From Dehalococcoidia bacterium (GTDB lineage Bacteria; Chloroflexota; Dehalococcoidia; JACVQG01; JAHKAY01): a stretch of 9,205 nt of DNA. The stretch covers positions 1 through 9,205 of the forward strand of contig JASLQE010000040.1 of NCBI GenBank assembly GCA_030744635.1, written 5' to 3'. The notes under the pieces are model-generated. The model saw only the letters and a list, made by a program, of their open reading frames with translations, did not search any database and was not told the origin of the DNA. Below, piece after piece: positions 1-6,377 of the stretch. Each line of letters starts with the position of its first letter. Positions within the stretch are counted from its first letter, which is position 1. The translations under genes and the position numbers were made by a program.

Positions 1-1005
1 AAGACCCAGCACCTGGGTGGCGATATTGGACAGGTGCTGCTCAAAGGAGGTGCCGTAGACCTTGGCCATGGCCGATTCGAAGTTGGGTACCCGCCCCTGG
101 CTGAGTGTCCATGCCACCCGGTATATAAGCAGCCGGCCCACCTCAAACTTCACCACCAGGTCAGTAAGCTTGTGGCGCACCTCCGGGTTGTTGTAAAGCG
201 ACGGCTCCTGCCGGGCGAGGTCCAGCATCATCAGGAACATCGGGTAGGGGCTCATGATGCGCTCCAGGCCGCTGCGCTCGTAGTCCAGCTGCACCGCTAT
301 CTGGTACCAGCCACGGTTGCGTTCCCCCACCAGGGCCGTCTTGGGCACCTTGACATTGTCAAAGTAGACCTCATTGAAGTGGTGGGAGTTCATCATATCC
401 ACTATGGGGTTGACGGTAATACCGGGTAGCTTCAGGTCTACTATGAACTCGCTTATCCCCTTGTGCTTAGGGGCATCGGGGTCGGTACGGGCCACCAGAT
501 AGATGTAATCGGCCTCGTGGGCACCGGAGGTCCATATTTTCTGCCCGTTGATGATAAAGGCGTCCTCGGTCTCCACCGCGCGGGTCCGCAGGGAGGCCAG
601 GTCCGAGCCGGAGTCAGGCTCGCTCATGCCCAGGGCGAACGAGACCTCTCCCTTGATGATACGGGGCAGGATGTCTTTCCGCTGCTCATCTGAACCGTAG
701 GCAATTATGCAAGGCCCGCACTGGCGGTCGCTCATCCAGTGGTAGGCCACCGGAGCGCCGAAGCGTAATAGCTCCTCCGTTATGATGAGGCGATCGACGA
801 AGCTCCACTCCTTGCCCCCATACCCCTTGGGCCATATGGTACCTATCCAGCCCTTGGTGCCCACCTTTCTGGAGAACTCCTGACTATAACCGTCAATCCA
901 GGCATCATTGGATGGTTCGAAGCCACCCTGCTTGAGCTCATCTTCCAGGAAGCCGCGCACCTCAGCACGCAGCTTGTCCTGGGTCTCGGTGAACTTGAAC
1001 TCCAT
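1..1005 (-). CDS. Acyl-CoA dehydrogenase, C-terminus cut by window edge
   Basis: FAD-dependent acyl-CoA dehydrogenase, which introduces the alpha,beta double bond into an acyl-CoA. I translated 335 codons with no stop; the last 50 or so residues lie outside the window. The ATG at 1005 is well supported: an AGGAGG ribosome site lies at 1010-1015, overlapping the stop of the upstream gene, 8 bp away, so translation is probably coupled. The order is typical of the family: N-terminal helical domain, middle beta domain with MSEPDSGSD (about 127-135) and KIWTSGAH (156-163, flavin contact), then the C-terminal helical domain. LDYER (240-244) puts Glu243 where isovaleryl- and long-chain acyl-CoA dehydrogenases have their catalytic base (hand alignment). 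The second possible base position is beyond the window. It is paralogous to the next gene upstream. The substrate cannot be read from sequence; the CaiB neighbour suggests a branched or side-chain acyl-CoA. Confidence 0.93.
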   Translation of the reverse strand, partial: MEFKFTETQDKLRAEVRGFLEDELKQGGFEPSNDAWIDGYSQEFSRKVGTKGWIGTIWPKGYGGKEWSFVDRLIITEELLRFGAPVAYHWMSDRQCGPCIIAYGSDEQRKDILPRIIKGEVSFALGMSEPDSGSDLASLRTRAVETEDAFIINGQKIWTSGAHEADYIYLVARTDPDAPKHKGISEFIVDLKLPGITVNPIVDMMNSHHFNEVYFDNVKVPKTALVGERNRGWYQIAVQLDYERSGLERIMSPYPMFLMMLDLARQEPSLYNNPEVRHKLTDLVVKFEVGRLLIYRVAWTLSQGRVPNFESAMAKVYGTSFEQHLSNIATQVLGL

Positions 1006-1013
1006 AGTGCCTC

Positions 1014-2189
1014 CTAACCCCGGGGCAGTCCCAGACCCCGATGGGCGATGAGCATGCGCTGGACTTCAGAGGTGCCGGCGGCGATGGTGCCCCCCAGGGT
1101 AGAAAGGTACAGATGCTGGGGGCCACCGCCCAGGGGGGCCGTATCCCCCTCCATCTGGGCACGAAGCCCCAGCACCTGGCAGCCCAGGTTTGCCAGCTTC
1201 TGCAGAAGCTCGGATAGGAACACCTTGGAAATAGAGGCCTCGCCCTGAGGATCCAGGCCCTGGTTGTGCATCCAGCCTATACGGTAGGCCAGCAGCCGGC
1301 TCGTCTCCACCTCCACCGCAGCCTCGGCCAGCCGCAAGCGCATCTCGGTATCCAGGGGGCGCGGTGAGCTCCGGACATACTCCACCAGTTCGGCTACGAA
1401 GCGCCGGGCCACAGCCACACGCTCCACGCCGCTGCGCTCATAGTTGAGCAGTGCGGTGGCCATCTGCCATCCGCGGTTCTTGCCCCCCTCGCCCCCAATC
1501 AGGTTCTCTTTGGGGACCTTTACATTGTCAAAGAAAATCTCGTTGAAAGAGCTGGCCCCCAGGACATTCACCAGGGGGTTCACGGTGACCCCCGGTGTCC
1601 TCATGTCCACCACGATAAGGCTGAGGCCCCCATGCTTGCCCGCCTGGGGGTCCGTGCGGCAGAGGACGAAAATCCAGTCGGCGCGGTGCGCCCCAGAGGT
1701 CCATATCTTCTGCCCGTTGATGATGAAGGCGTCCTCGGTCTCCTCAGCCTTGGTCTGCGCCCCGGCCAAGTCCGAGCCGGCGTTGGGCTCGCTGTACCCC
1801 TGGCACCAGAAAGTCTCCCCCCGGGCAATAGGAGGCAAGTGGCGCTGCTTTTGCTCCGGAGTGCCAAAGGCCAGCAGGACAGGGGAGAGCATCTTGACCC
1901 CGAACATGTCCAGCCCTGGTGCCCGCTGGTAGTACACCTCATCCCACAGAATAAGCGGGCGGAGGTCCGCGGTGCCCTGCCCCCCGTACTCTTTGGGCCA
2001 GGACAGGGATAGCCACCCCCGCTCTCCCAGCTTGCGGGCGAATTCCTTGTTGAGGGCCCACATAGGTTCGGTGTCAAAGAAACCGTCCATCCATATGGGG
2101 CCCCGGTAGCCGGAGGGAAGCTCTCGGGAGAGCATATCACGCACTTCCCCTCGGAAGGTCTCCTCCTCGGCCGTTAGCCTGAAGTCCAT
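1014..2189 (-). CDS. Acyl-CoA dehydrogenase (complete, IVD/LCAD-like base position)
   Basis: A full-length 391-residue acyl-CoA dehydrogenase, the usual size for the family. Visible motifs are WPKEYGG (64-70), YSEPNAGSD (132-140), KIWTSGAH (161-168) and the C-terminal AAGTSEVQR (370-378) followed by GLGLPR. The residue before GTS is Ala371, where medium-chain enzymes have the catalytic Glu. Glu251 in LLNYER aligns by hand with the alternative base of isovaleryl- and long-chain enzymes, so I infer Glu251 is the base. The ATG at 2189 has a modest AAGGG at 2198-2202. A 69-bp gap separates it from the RAM gene, more than elsewhere in this operon; it contains a small imperfect GGCC/GGCC hairpin of unknown value. 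Pairs of adjacent dehydrogenases form heterotetramers in actinobacterial steroid side-chain breakdown, but there one partner usually loses active-site residues. Here both keep the Glu and the flavin motif, so two separate enzymes are equally possible. Confidence 0.95.
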   Translation of the reverse strand: MDFRLTAEEETFRGEVRDMLSRELPSGYRGPIWMDGFFDTEPMWALNKEFARKLGERGWLSLSWPKEYGGQGTADLRPLILWDEVYYQRAPGLDMFGVKMLSPVLLAFGTPEQKQRHLPPIARGETFWCQGYSEPNAGSDLAGAQTKAEETEDAFIINGQKIWTSGAHRADWIFVLCRTDPQAGKHGGLSLIVVDMRTPGVTVNPLVNVLGASSFNEIFFDNVKVPKENLIGGEGGKNRGWQMATALLNYERSGVERVAVARRFVAELVEYVRSSPRPLDTEMRLRLAEAAVEVETSRLLAYRIGWMHNQGLDPQGEASISKVFLSELLQKLANLGCQVLGLRAQMEGDTAPLGGGPQHLYLSTLGGTIAAGTSEVQRMLIAHRGLGLPRG

Positions 2190-2258
2190 GCACTTACCCT
2201 TTCACAAGTGGCCATTGGGCAACGGCCCGCCGTAAACCAGTTGCAGGCGCACCGGTCT

Positions 2259-2489
2259 TTATATCGCCAGGCAGGTAACCGTGCGGGTCACCCCAGCTAT
2301 AGGGTGAATCTTGCCGGTGACCAGCTCCCCCACGGTGTTGAGGTCCTTGCCCTCCACGGTGAGTATAACATCATACGGTCCGGTCACCGGGTCCACCGAC
2401 TTGACCCCATCCAGGGCCTTGAGGGCAGCCACCACATCCCGGGTCTTGCCCACGGAAGCCTCAATAAGGATATAAGCTTTGGTCGCCAT
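2259..2489 (-). CDS. Stand-alone Lrp/AsnC ligand-binding (RAM) domain protein
   Basis: A 76-residue protein matching the C-terminal RAM domain of Lrp/AsnC regulators with no helix-turn-helix. It opens with a beta strand (AYILIEASVGKT, about 5-16), then a helix (about 17-26), the VKSVDPVTGPYDVIL segment (29-43) carrying the characteristic G-x-YD turn, a second helix (about 49-60) and a final strand ending VTRTVT. Known stand-alone RAM proteins form dimers and higher oligomers that bind amino acids or other small metabolites. Without a DNA-binding domain it may pair with a full-length Lrp protein or modulate an enzyme directly (inference). AGGAGG lies at 2495-2500, 5 nt before the ATG. Its stop is 69 bp before the second dehydrogenase, and 21 bp separate it from the CaiB gene upstream, so it is co-transcribed with acyl-CoA genes. 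Confidence 0.88.
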   Translation of the reverse strand: MATKAYILIEASVGKTRDVVAALKALDGVKSVDPVTGPYDVILTVEGKDLNTVGELVTGKIHPIAGVTRTVTCLAI

Positions 2490-2510
2490 TCCCCCCTCCT
2501 GTCGGAGCGG

Positions 2511-3728
2511 TTAAACCACCACCCCTTGCTGTTTCAGACCAGCTATAGCCTGGGCATCATAGCCCAGTCCGGATAGTATGTGCTCTGTATGCTCCCCCAG
2601 GTACGGCCCCAGGTTCTTGATACGGCCCGGAGTGTCCGAAAGCTTGATGGGCACGCCTACCATGGGCACCTTGCCCACCGTGGGGTGCTCCACCTCCAGG
2701 TACATCTCCCGGTGCCTCACCTGTGGGTCCTGGAACACCTCATCCAGGGCGTATACCTTGCCTATGCATATATCGTGGGGGAGAAAGAAATCGAACCACT
2801 CATCTCGAGGCTTGGTCTTGAACACCCCGCGGAGCCACTCCGCCACCTCCAGAGACTTGGCGTCCGGCGGGTCCACGAAGTGCTGAGGTACGAAGTGTAT
2901 GGAGGCCAGGTCCTCCCGGCCCAGGGCCTTACAGGTACGTTCCCAGAAATGGGGCTCCATACAGCCCAGGGTGATATACCTGCCGTCCTGGCACTCGAAA
3001 ACACCGTAGTAGGGGTAGGTCCCACCCAGGGCATTGAGACCCCGTTTCGCCTGTTTGCCGTCCCGGAAGAAGGGTGGGAAGTTAGGGGTGGCCGCCAGGA
3101 GGGCGATAACCCCGTCCATATAGGACACATCCACCTCCTGCCCTCGCCCCGTCCTGTCCCGGGCCATGAGGGCCAGCAGGATGCCGATAACCGTGTGCAT
3201 GGTAGCGGAGGCATAGTCAGCGACGATGTTCAGCGGGACGGACGGCGGGCGGTCAGCCTCTCCAATGAGGTTAAGCACCCCGCCGAAGGACAGGTAGTTG
3301 ATGTCATGGCCGGCCAAGTCCTTATAGGGGCCGGAAGGTCCGTAACCGCTCATGGAGCAATAAATGACACGGGGGTTGAGTTTGCTGATGGTTTCGTAGT
3401 CCCCGCCCAGCCTCTTCATCACCCCGGGCCTGAAGCCCTCCACCACCACATCTGCGTTCTTGGCCATCTCCTGGAAGACACGCTGGCCTTCTGCGGCCTT
3501 CATATTCAGGGCAATGCTCTGTTTGTTGCGGTTGGTATGGTTGAAGACGGCCCGCCGCAAGTCCTTCTTACCGGGGGATATTCCGGGTGCCGCAATTTTG
3601 CCCGGCTCGGGAGGCGTCTCAATTCGGATAACCTCGGCCCCCATATCCGCCAGCATCATGGTGGCATAGGTGCCGGGGGCTACCCTGGTAAGCTCCAGGA
3701 CCCGAACTCCCTCCAGGGGGGTGGCCAT
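2511..3728 (-). CDS. CaiB/BaiF family enzyme, alpha-methylacyl-CoA racemase-like
   Basis: A class III CoA-transferase-fold protein of 405 residues. The N-terminus (GVRVLELTRVAPGTYATM, 7-24) and VVVEGFRPGVMKRLG (94-108) are family signatures. GHDINYL (140-146) and PLNIVADYA (165-173) match the alpha-methylacyl-CoA racemase branch. His141 and Asp171 are 30 residues apart, the same spacing as the catalytic His126/Asp156 pair of the mycobacterial racemase as I recall it. CoA transferases of this fold use the Asp but lack the His. I therefore favour epimerisation of 2-methylacyl-CoA over CoA transfer, while a transferase remains possible. It is first in an operon with a RAM protein and two acyl-CoA dehydrogenases, fitting branched acyl-CoA oxidation, where only one epimer is a dehydrogenase substrate. 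AGGAGG at 3733-3738 supports the ATG at 3728, and a sigma70-like promoter lies just upstream. Confidence 0.92.
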   Translation of the reverse strand: MATPLEGVRVLELTRVAPGTYATMMLADMGAEVIRIETPPEPGKIAAPGISPGKKDLRRAVFNHTNRNKQSIALNMKAAEGQRVFQEMAKNADVVVEGFRPGVMKRLGGDYETISKLNPRVIYCSMSGYGPSGPYKDLAGHDINYLSFGGVLNLIGEADRPPSVPLNIVADYASATMHTVIGILLALMARDRTGRGQEVDVSYMDGVIALLAATPNFPPFFRDGKQAKRGLNALGGTYPYYGVFECQDGRYITLGCMEPHFWERTCKALGREDLASIHFVPQHFVDPPDAKSLEVAEWLRGVFKTKPRDEWFDFFLPHDICIGKVYALDEVFQDPQVRHREMYLEVEHPTVGKVPMVGVPIKLSDTPGRIKNLGPYLGEHTEHILSGLGYDAQAIAGLKQQGVVV

Positions 3729-3732
3729 ATCG

Positions 3733-3738
3733 CCTCCT
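3733..3738 (-). promoter_or_regulatory. Ribosome binding site of the CaiB gene
   Basis: AGGAGG on the minus strand, extended to AAGGAGG, lies 4 nt before the ATG at 3728. The spacing is short but usable, and it settles the start of the first gene of the acyl-CoA operon. Confidence 0.8.
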
Positions 3739-3768
3739 TGAGGTAATCTACAAGGTTATCCGCCATCC

Positions 3769-3798
3769 ATAATAAGTCCCCCTATGCCAGCCCGTCAA
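3769..3798 (-). promoter_or_regulatory. Sigma70-type promoter of the acyl-CoA operon
   Basis: On the minus strand, TTGACG (3793-3798) is followed by an 18-bp spacer and TATTAT (3769-3774). Each hexamer matches the housekeeping consensus at five of six positions. Transcription should start near 3762, giving a leader of about 34 nt before the CaiB ATG with AAGGAGG in it. The match and its place in the only long intergenic gap make it a credible promoter for the four-gene CaiB, RAM, dehydrogenase, dehydrogenase transcript. The start site is inferred. Confidence 0.65.
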
Positions 3799-3809
3799 CC
3801 CTAGAGGCC

Positions 3810-3828
3810 GGGCGGTGGTCAGCCGCCC
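3810..3828. repeat. GC-rich inverted repeat upstream of the promoter
   Basis: GGGCGG and CCGCCC (3810-3815 and 3823-3828) are perfect inverted arms around a 7-base loop. The repeat lies 11 bp upstream of the -35 hexamer of the CaiB promoter. No T tract follows on either strand, so it does not look like an intrinsic terminator. It could be an operator or upstream regulator site, or chance in GC-rich DNA. The rest of 3829-3966 shows no gene or clear signal to me. Confidence 0.35.
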
Positions 3829-3966
3829 TGTCCTATCCCCTGGGGGCGCTGCAGCCCATGTCCCCCCTACCCAACCCCTGCTTTGGGACACACCCTGCCT
3901 CTATGGTATTCCCGCCGCCGGAGTGCAAATGCGTAGTTGGCCCATCGGATAGTACACGAAGGTTAC

Positions 3967-4869
3967 CTATCTGACAGTGTGCTTCTCTTCCAGCATTTGG
4001 GTCGCTAATTCCTGATAGTAGCTTCTCAATGTGTGCGTGTCCGTAGCTGGAGCGACGATATCGTTTTGTCCAGCAGCCAAAAAGAAAGCAGCCAGGTCAG
4101 ACACATTCCTGCTAAATGGCCTTACCAGTTTTACGGCGTATCCAACAAGCCGAGGCGGTATCCTTGTGACCCTTGGACTTTTCCCCAGGGTCGAGAAAGC
4201 AAGTTCAGCAATTTCATTGACGCTGTAGCTCACCGGGCCGCCAACAGGTATTTCCCGCTCTTTGCTGGCTACGGCATCAACACAAACTGCGACCAAATCG
4301 GCGCCGTGTATGGGGTTTATTCTGTTCTCCCCGTTGCCAATCAGGTAAACCCTTCCTGATCTCGCCACTTTAAGGAACTCACTCATATCCGAGAAGAAAC
4401 CAGTTGAGTGTATGACAGCATAGTCAAGTCCGGAATGCCGCAAAGCCCCGGCAAAATCCTCGTGGGCCTTGACAATCTCCAGATGTCCCAACATATGGGC
4501 GTTGAACACGGAGACGTAGACGAACTTCTTGATAGATTTGCTCAAGGCAACATCGAGGGTATTCTTGTTCCCCTAGTAGTCCACTCCTCTGAAAGTGGCT
4601 TTGTCCTTCTGCCTGGTTCTGCCTACAGAAGAGAACACAATATCGATGTTGTCACACAGCCCGTGCAATGTTTCCGGTCCTGTCACCTCTCCGACGAAGA
4701 TTTCATCTACATGCTCCCTTGTCGCTGGCTCCAAGAACGGGCCAGTGTGCTCAAGTTTCTTCGGGTTTCGGGCTAGTGCCCGAACCCAGTAGCCGCGCTT
4801 CTTCAATTCCTGCGCTACAAATCTCCTCAGATATCCTGTCGCCCCAGCAACCAGTACTTTCTCGTCCAT
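3967..4869 (-). pseudogene. SDR/NmrA-like NAD(P)-binding gene interrupted by an in-frame TAG
   Basis: One continuous reading frame of 301 codons, the normal length for an atypical SDR (NmrA/COG0702-like), is broken only by TAG at codon 99 (4573-4575). Before it is a Rossmann start, VLVAGATGYL (5-14), and RALARNPKKL (about 30-39); the frame resumes as GNKNTLDVA, then KKFVYVSVFN and a complete C-terminal part. The family normally has VDYQGN at the break, so a CAG to TAG change explains it. In GxxGxxG (G9, G12) the third glycine is Arg15 (AGG for GGG), which should harm NAD(P) binding. Both changes are C:G to T:A transitions, consistent with recent decay. A downstream piece could start at TTG (4545), but it would lack the cofactor site. 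The GC content is lower than in the neighbours. A sequencing error or TAG readthrough is the alternative. The exact substrate is unknown; relatives are NAD(P)-dependent epimerases, reductases or regulators. Confidence 0.85.
4573..4575 (-). other. Premature amber codon in the SDR gene
   Basis: The minus-strand codon TAG follows VDY and precedes GNKN in the same frame. Intact relatives usually have Gln here, one base different (CAG). The frame is open for 98 codons before and 201 sense codons after it, so this is the only truncating lesion in the gene. Confidence 0.85.
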
Positions 4870-4893
4870 CTATTCCTGTGGCCAAAACGTCGG

Positions 4894-4917
4894 TAGCCCG
4901 GGTGGGAGAGAGGGCTA
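4894..4917 (-). terminator. Weak hairpin at the trpB2 stop codon
   Basis: TAGCCC and GGGCTA form a perfect 6-bp stem around a 12-base loop; the trpB2 stop codon begins the upstream arm. A short T run (TTTT) comes about 7 nt after the stem rather than directly after it, so intrinsic termination is doubtful. It could give partial termination before the SDR gene or protect the 3' end. Confidence 0.3.
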
Positions 4918-6276
4918 CTTCTCCGGTACCTGGGGCACATGGGTCAGGGCCTCCTCCACCAGCTCCCGGGGGTAAGAGTAGTCAGGCAGGTTGCCGGACA
5001 GGTACTCATCGTACGCCCCCAGGTCGAAGTGGCCGTGGCCGCTCAGCCCCACCAGGATGGTCTTCTTCTCGCCGGACTCCCGGCATTTCAGGGCCTCGTC
5101 CATGGCCACCCTCAGGGCATGCGCCGGCTCCGGGGCCGGGACGATGCCCTCGCTACGGGCGAAGCTGACCGCTGCCTCAAAGGTGGCATTCTGGTGTACG
5201 GCGGTGGCCTCTATCAGCTTCTGGTCGTAGAGGTGGCAGATAATGGGGGCCATACCGTGGTAGCGCAACCCACCAGCGTGGATCCGGGGTGGCGTGAAGG
5301 TGTGCCCCAGTGTGTACATCTTGAGCAGCGGCGTAAGCCCGATGGTATCGCCGAAGTCGTAGCGGTAAAGGCCCTTGGTCAGGCTGGGGCACGCCTCGGG
5401 TTCGGCGCAGACGATACGCACATTCTTCCCCTTGACCTTATCGGGTATGAAGGGCATAAGAAGCCCGGCGAAGTTGCTGCCACCGCCGATACAGCCCACT
5501 ATGATGTCCGGGTAGTCCCCGGCCTTCTCCATCTGAAGCTTGGCCTCCTGGCCTATCACCGTCTGGTGGAGGAGGACATGGTTGAGCACGCTGCCCAGGG
5601 AGTAGTGGGTATCATCGTGGGTGGCGGCATCCTCAACGGCCTCGCTGATGGCGGTCCCCAGGCTGCCAGGGTTCTCAGGGTTCTGGGCCAGTACCTGTCT
5701 GCCGGCGTTGGTATCCTGGCTGGGGCTGGCCGTCACTTGGGCGCCCCAGGTCTCCATCAGGATTCTGCGGTAGGGCTTCTGGTGATAGCTCACCTTCACC
5801 ATGTAGACCTTTAGCTCTATACCGAAGAACTGGCACCCCAGGGCCAGGGCCGAGCCCCACTGGCCGGCACCAGTCTCCGTGGTCAGCTTTGTTATCCCCT
5901 CCTGCTTGTTGTAGAAAGCCTGGGCCACCGCTGTGTTGAGCTTGTGGCTCCCCGCCGGGCTTCCACCCTCGTACTTGTAGTAGATTTTGGCGGGTGTATC
6001 CAGGGCCTTCTCCAAGCGGTGTGCCCGGAAGAGGGGGGAGGGACGCCACATTCGGTAAATCTGCTGCAACTCTTCGGGAATATCTATGTAGCGGTCCTGG
6101 CTTACCTCCTGCATAATCAGGGCCATGGGGAACAGGGGTGCCAGGTCTGCCGGGCCCAGGGGTTGAAGCGTGCCCGGGTGCAGCGGCGGTGACATGGGTA
6201 CCCGCATATCCGACAACACATTGTACCACCGGGTTGGCATCTCCTTCTCGCTCAGTTCAATCTTCACTAAATCCAT
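4915..6276 (-). CDS. trpB2: Tryptophan synthase beta chain, TrpB2 type
   Basis: A PLP enzyme of 453 residues that joins indole and serine to make tryptophan. It is longer than ordinary TrpB (about 400) and has the N-terminal extension of the TrpB2/COG1350 branch. Visible features are GSHKLNTA (109-116) with Lys112 as the PLP Schiff-base lysine, TETGAGQWG (133-141) with Glu134 as the catalytic acid/base equivalent, GGGSN (264-268) for PLP phosphate, GIVPAPEPAHAL (377-388) and LSGHGHFD (411-418). TrpB2 proteins often occur without TrpA and pair poorly with it; they may salvage free indole or deaminate serine. No trpA or other trp gene is adjacent here. The ATG at 6276 has AAAGGAGG at 6282-6289. 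The 101-bp gap from ctaB suggests its own transcription unit. The family call is firm; the in vivo role is inferred. Confidence 0.95.
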   Translation of the reverse strand: MDLVKIELSEKEMPTRWYNVLSDMRVPMSPPLHPGTLQPLGPADLAPLFPMALIMQEVSQDRYIDIPEELQQIYRMWRPSPLFRAHRLEKALDTPAKIYYKYEGGSPAGSHKLNTAVAQAFYNKQEGITKLTTETGAGQWGSALALGCQFFGIELKVYMVKVSYHQKPYRRILMETWGAQVTASPSQDTNAGRQVLAQNPENPGSLGTAISEAVEDAATHDDTHYSLGSVLNHVLLHQTVIGQEAKLQMEKAGDYPDIIVGCIGGGSNFAGLLMPFIPDKVKGKNVRIVCAEPEACPSLTKGLYRYDFGDTIGLTPLLKMYTLGHTFTPPRIHAGGLRYHGMAPIICHLYDQKLIEATAVHQNATFEAAVSFARSEGIVPAPEPAHALRVAMDEALKCRESGEKKTILVGLSGHGHFDLGAYDEYLSGNLPDYSYPRELVEEALTHVPQVPEK

Positions 6277-6320
6277 CCAGGCCTCCTTTGTAGTCGCCGG
6301 CGTTTGCCGACCCTGACACT

Positions 6321-6352
6321 ATTCTACTACACCGGATAAAGTGGAACGGCAA
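6321..6352 (-). promoter_or_regulatory. Possible weak promoter of trpB2
   Basis: In the gap before trpB2, the minus strand has TTGCCG (6347-6352) and TAGAAT (6321-6326). TAGAAT matches the -10 consensus at five of six positions, but the 20-bp spacer is too long; an overlapping TAGTAG (6324-6329) gives a 17-bp spacer but a poor -10. Some promoter is expected here, but this placement is tentative. Confidence 0.25.
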
Positions 6353-6377
6353 CCTGAGTGGAGGGGTAGGGAGAGGT

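Noticed and set aside
2580..3746. Long open frame on the plus strand opposite the CaiB gene, about 388 codons
   Set aside because: It mirrors a clear CaiB/BaiF gene, its translation shows no recognisable domain, and GC-rich codon bias commonly leaves antisense frames open.
3829..3966. Search for a tRNA, small RNA or short gene in the gap between the SDR and CaiB genes
   Set aside because: No cloverleaf, no open frame with a ribosome site and no T-tract terminator was found.
3967..4545. A separate short SDR gene starting at TTG 4545
   Set aside because: It is in the same frame as the upstream piece with only a TAG between, has no Rossmann cofactor motif of its own, and the upstream piece ends exactly where relatives continue.
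4939..5814. Plus-strand open frame of 291 codons opposite trpB2
   Set aside because: The minus strand encodes TrpB2 with every catalytic motif; the plus frame has low-complexity Val/Gly/His/Leu content typical of an antisense shadow.
6293..6312. GC hairpin in the trpB2 leader, a 6-bp stem with one G-U pair and a 4-base loop
   Set aside because: No U tract follows and it is a few bases from the ribosome site; the arms overlap a self-complementary CGCCGGCG, so chance in GC-rich DNA is likely. No trp leader peptide is visible.
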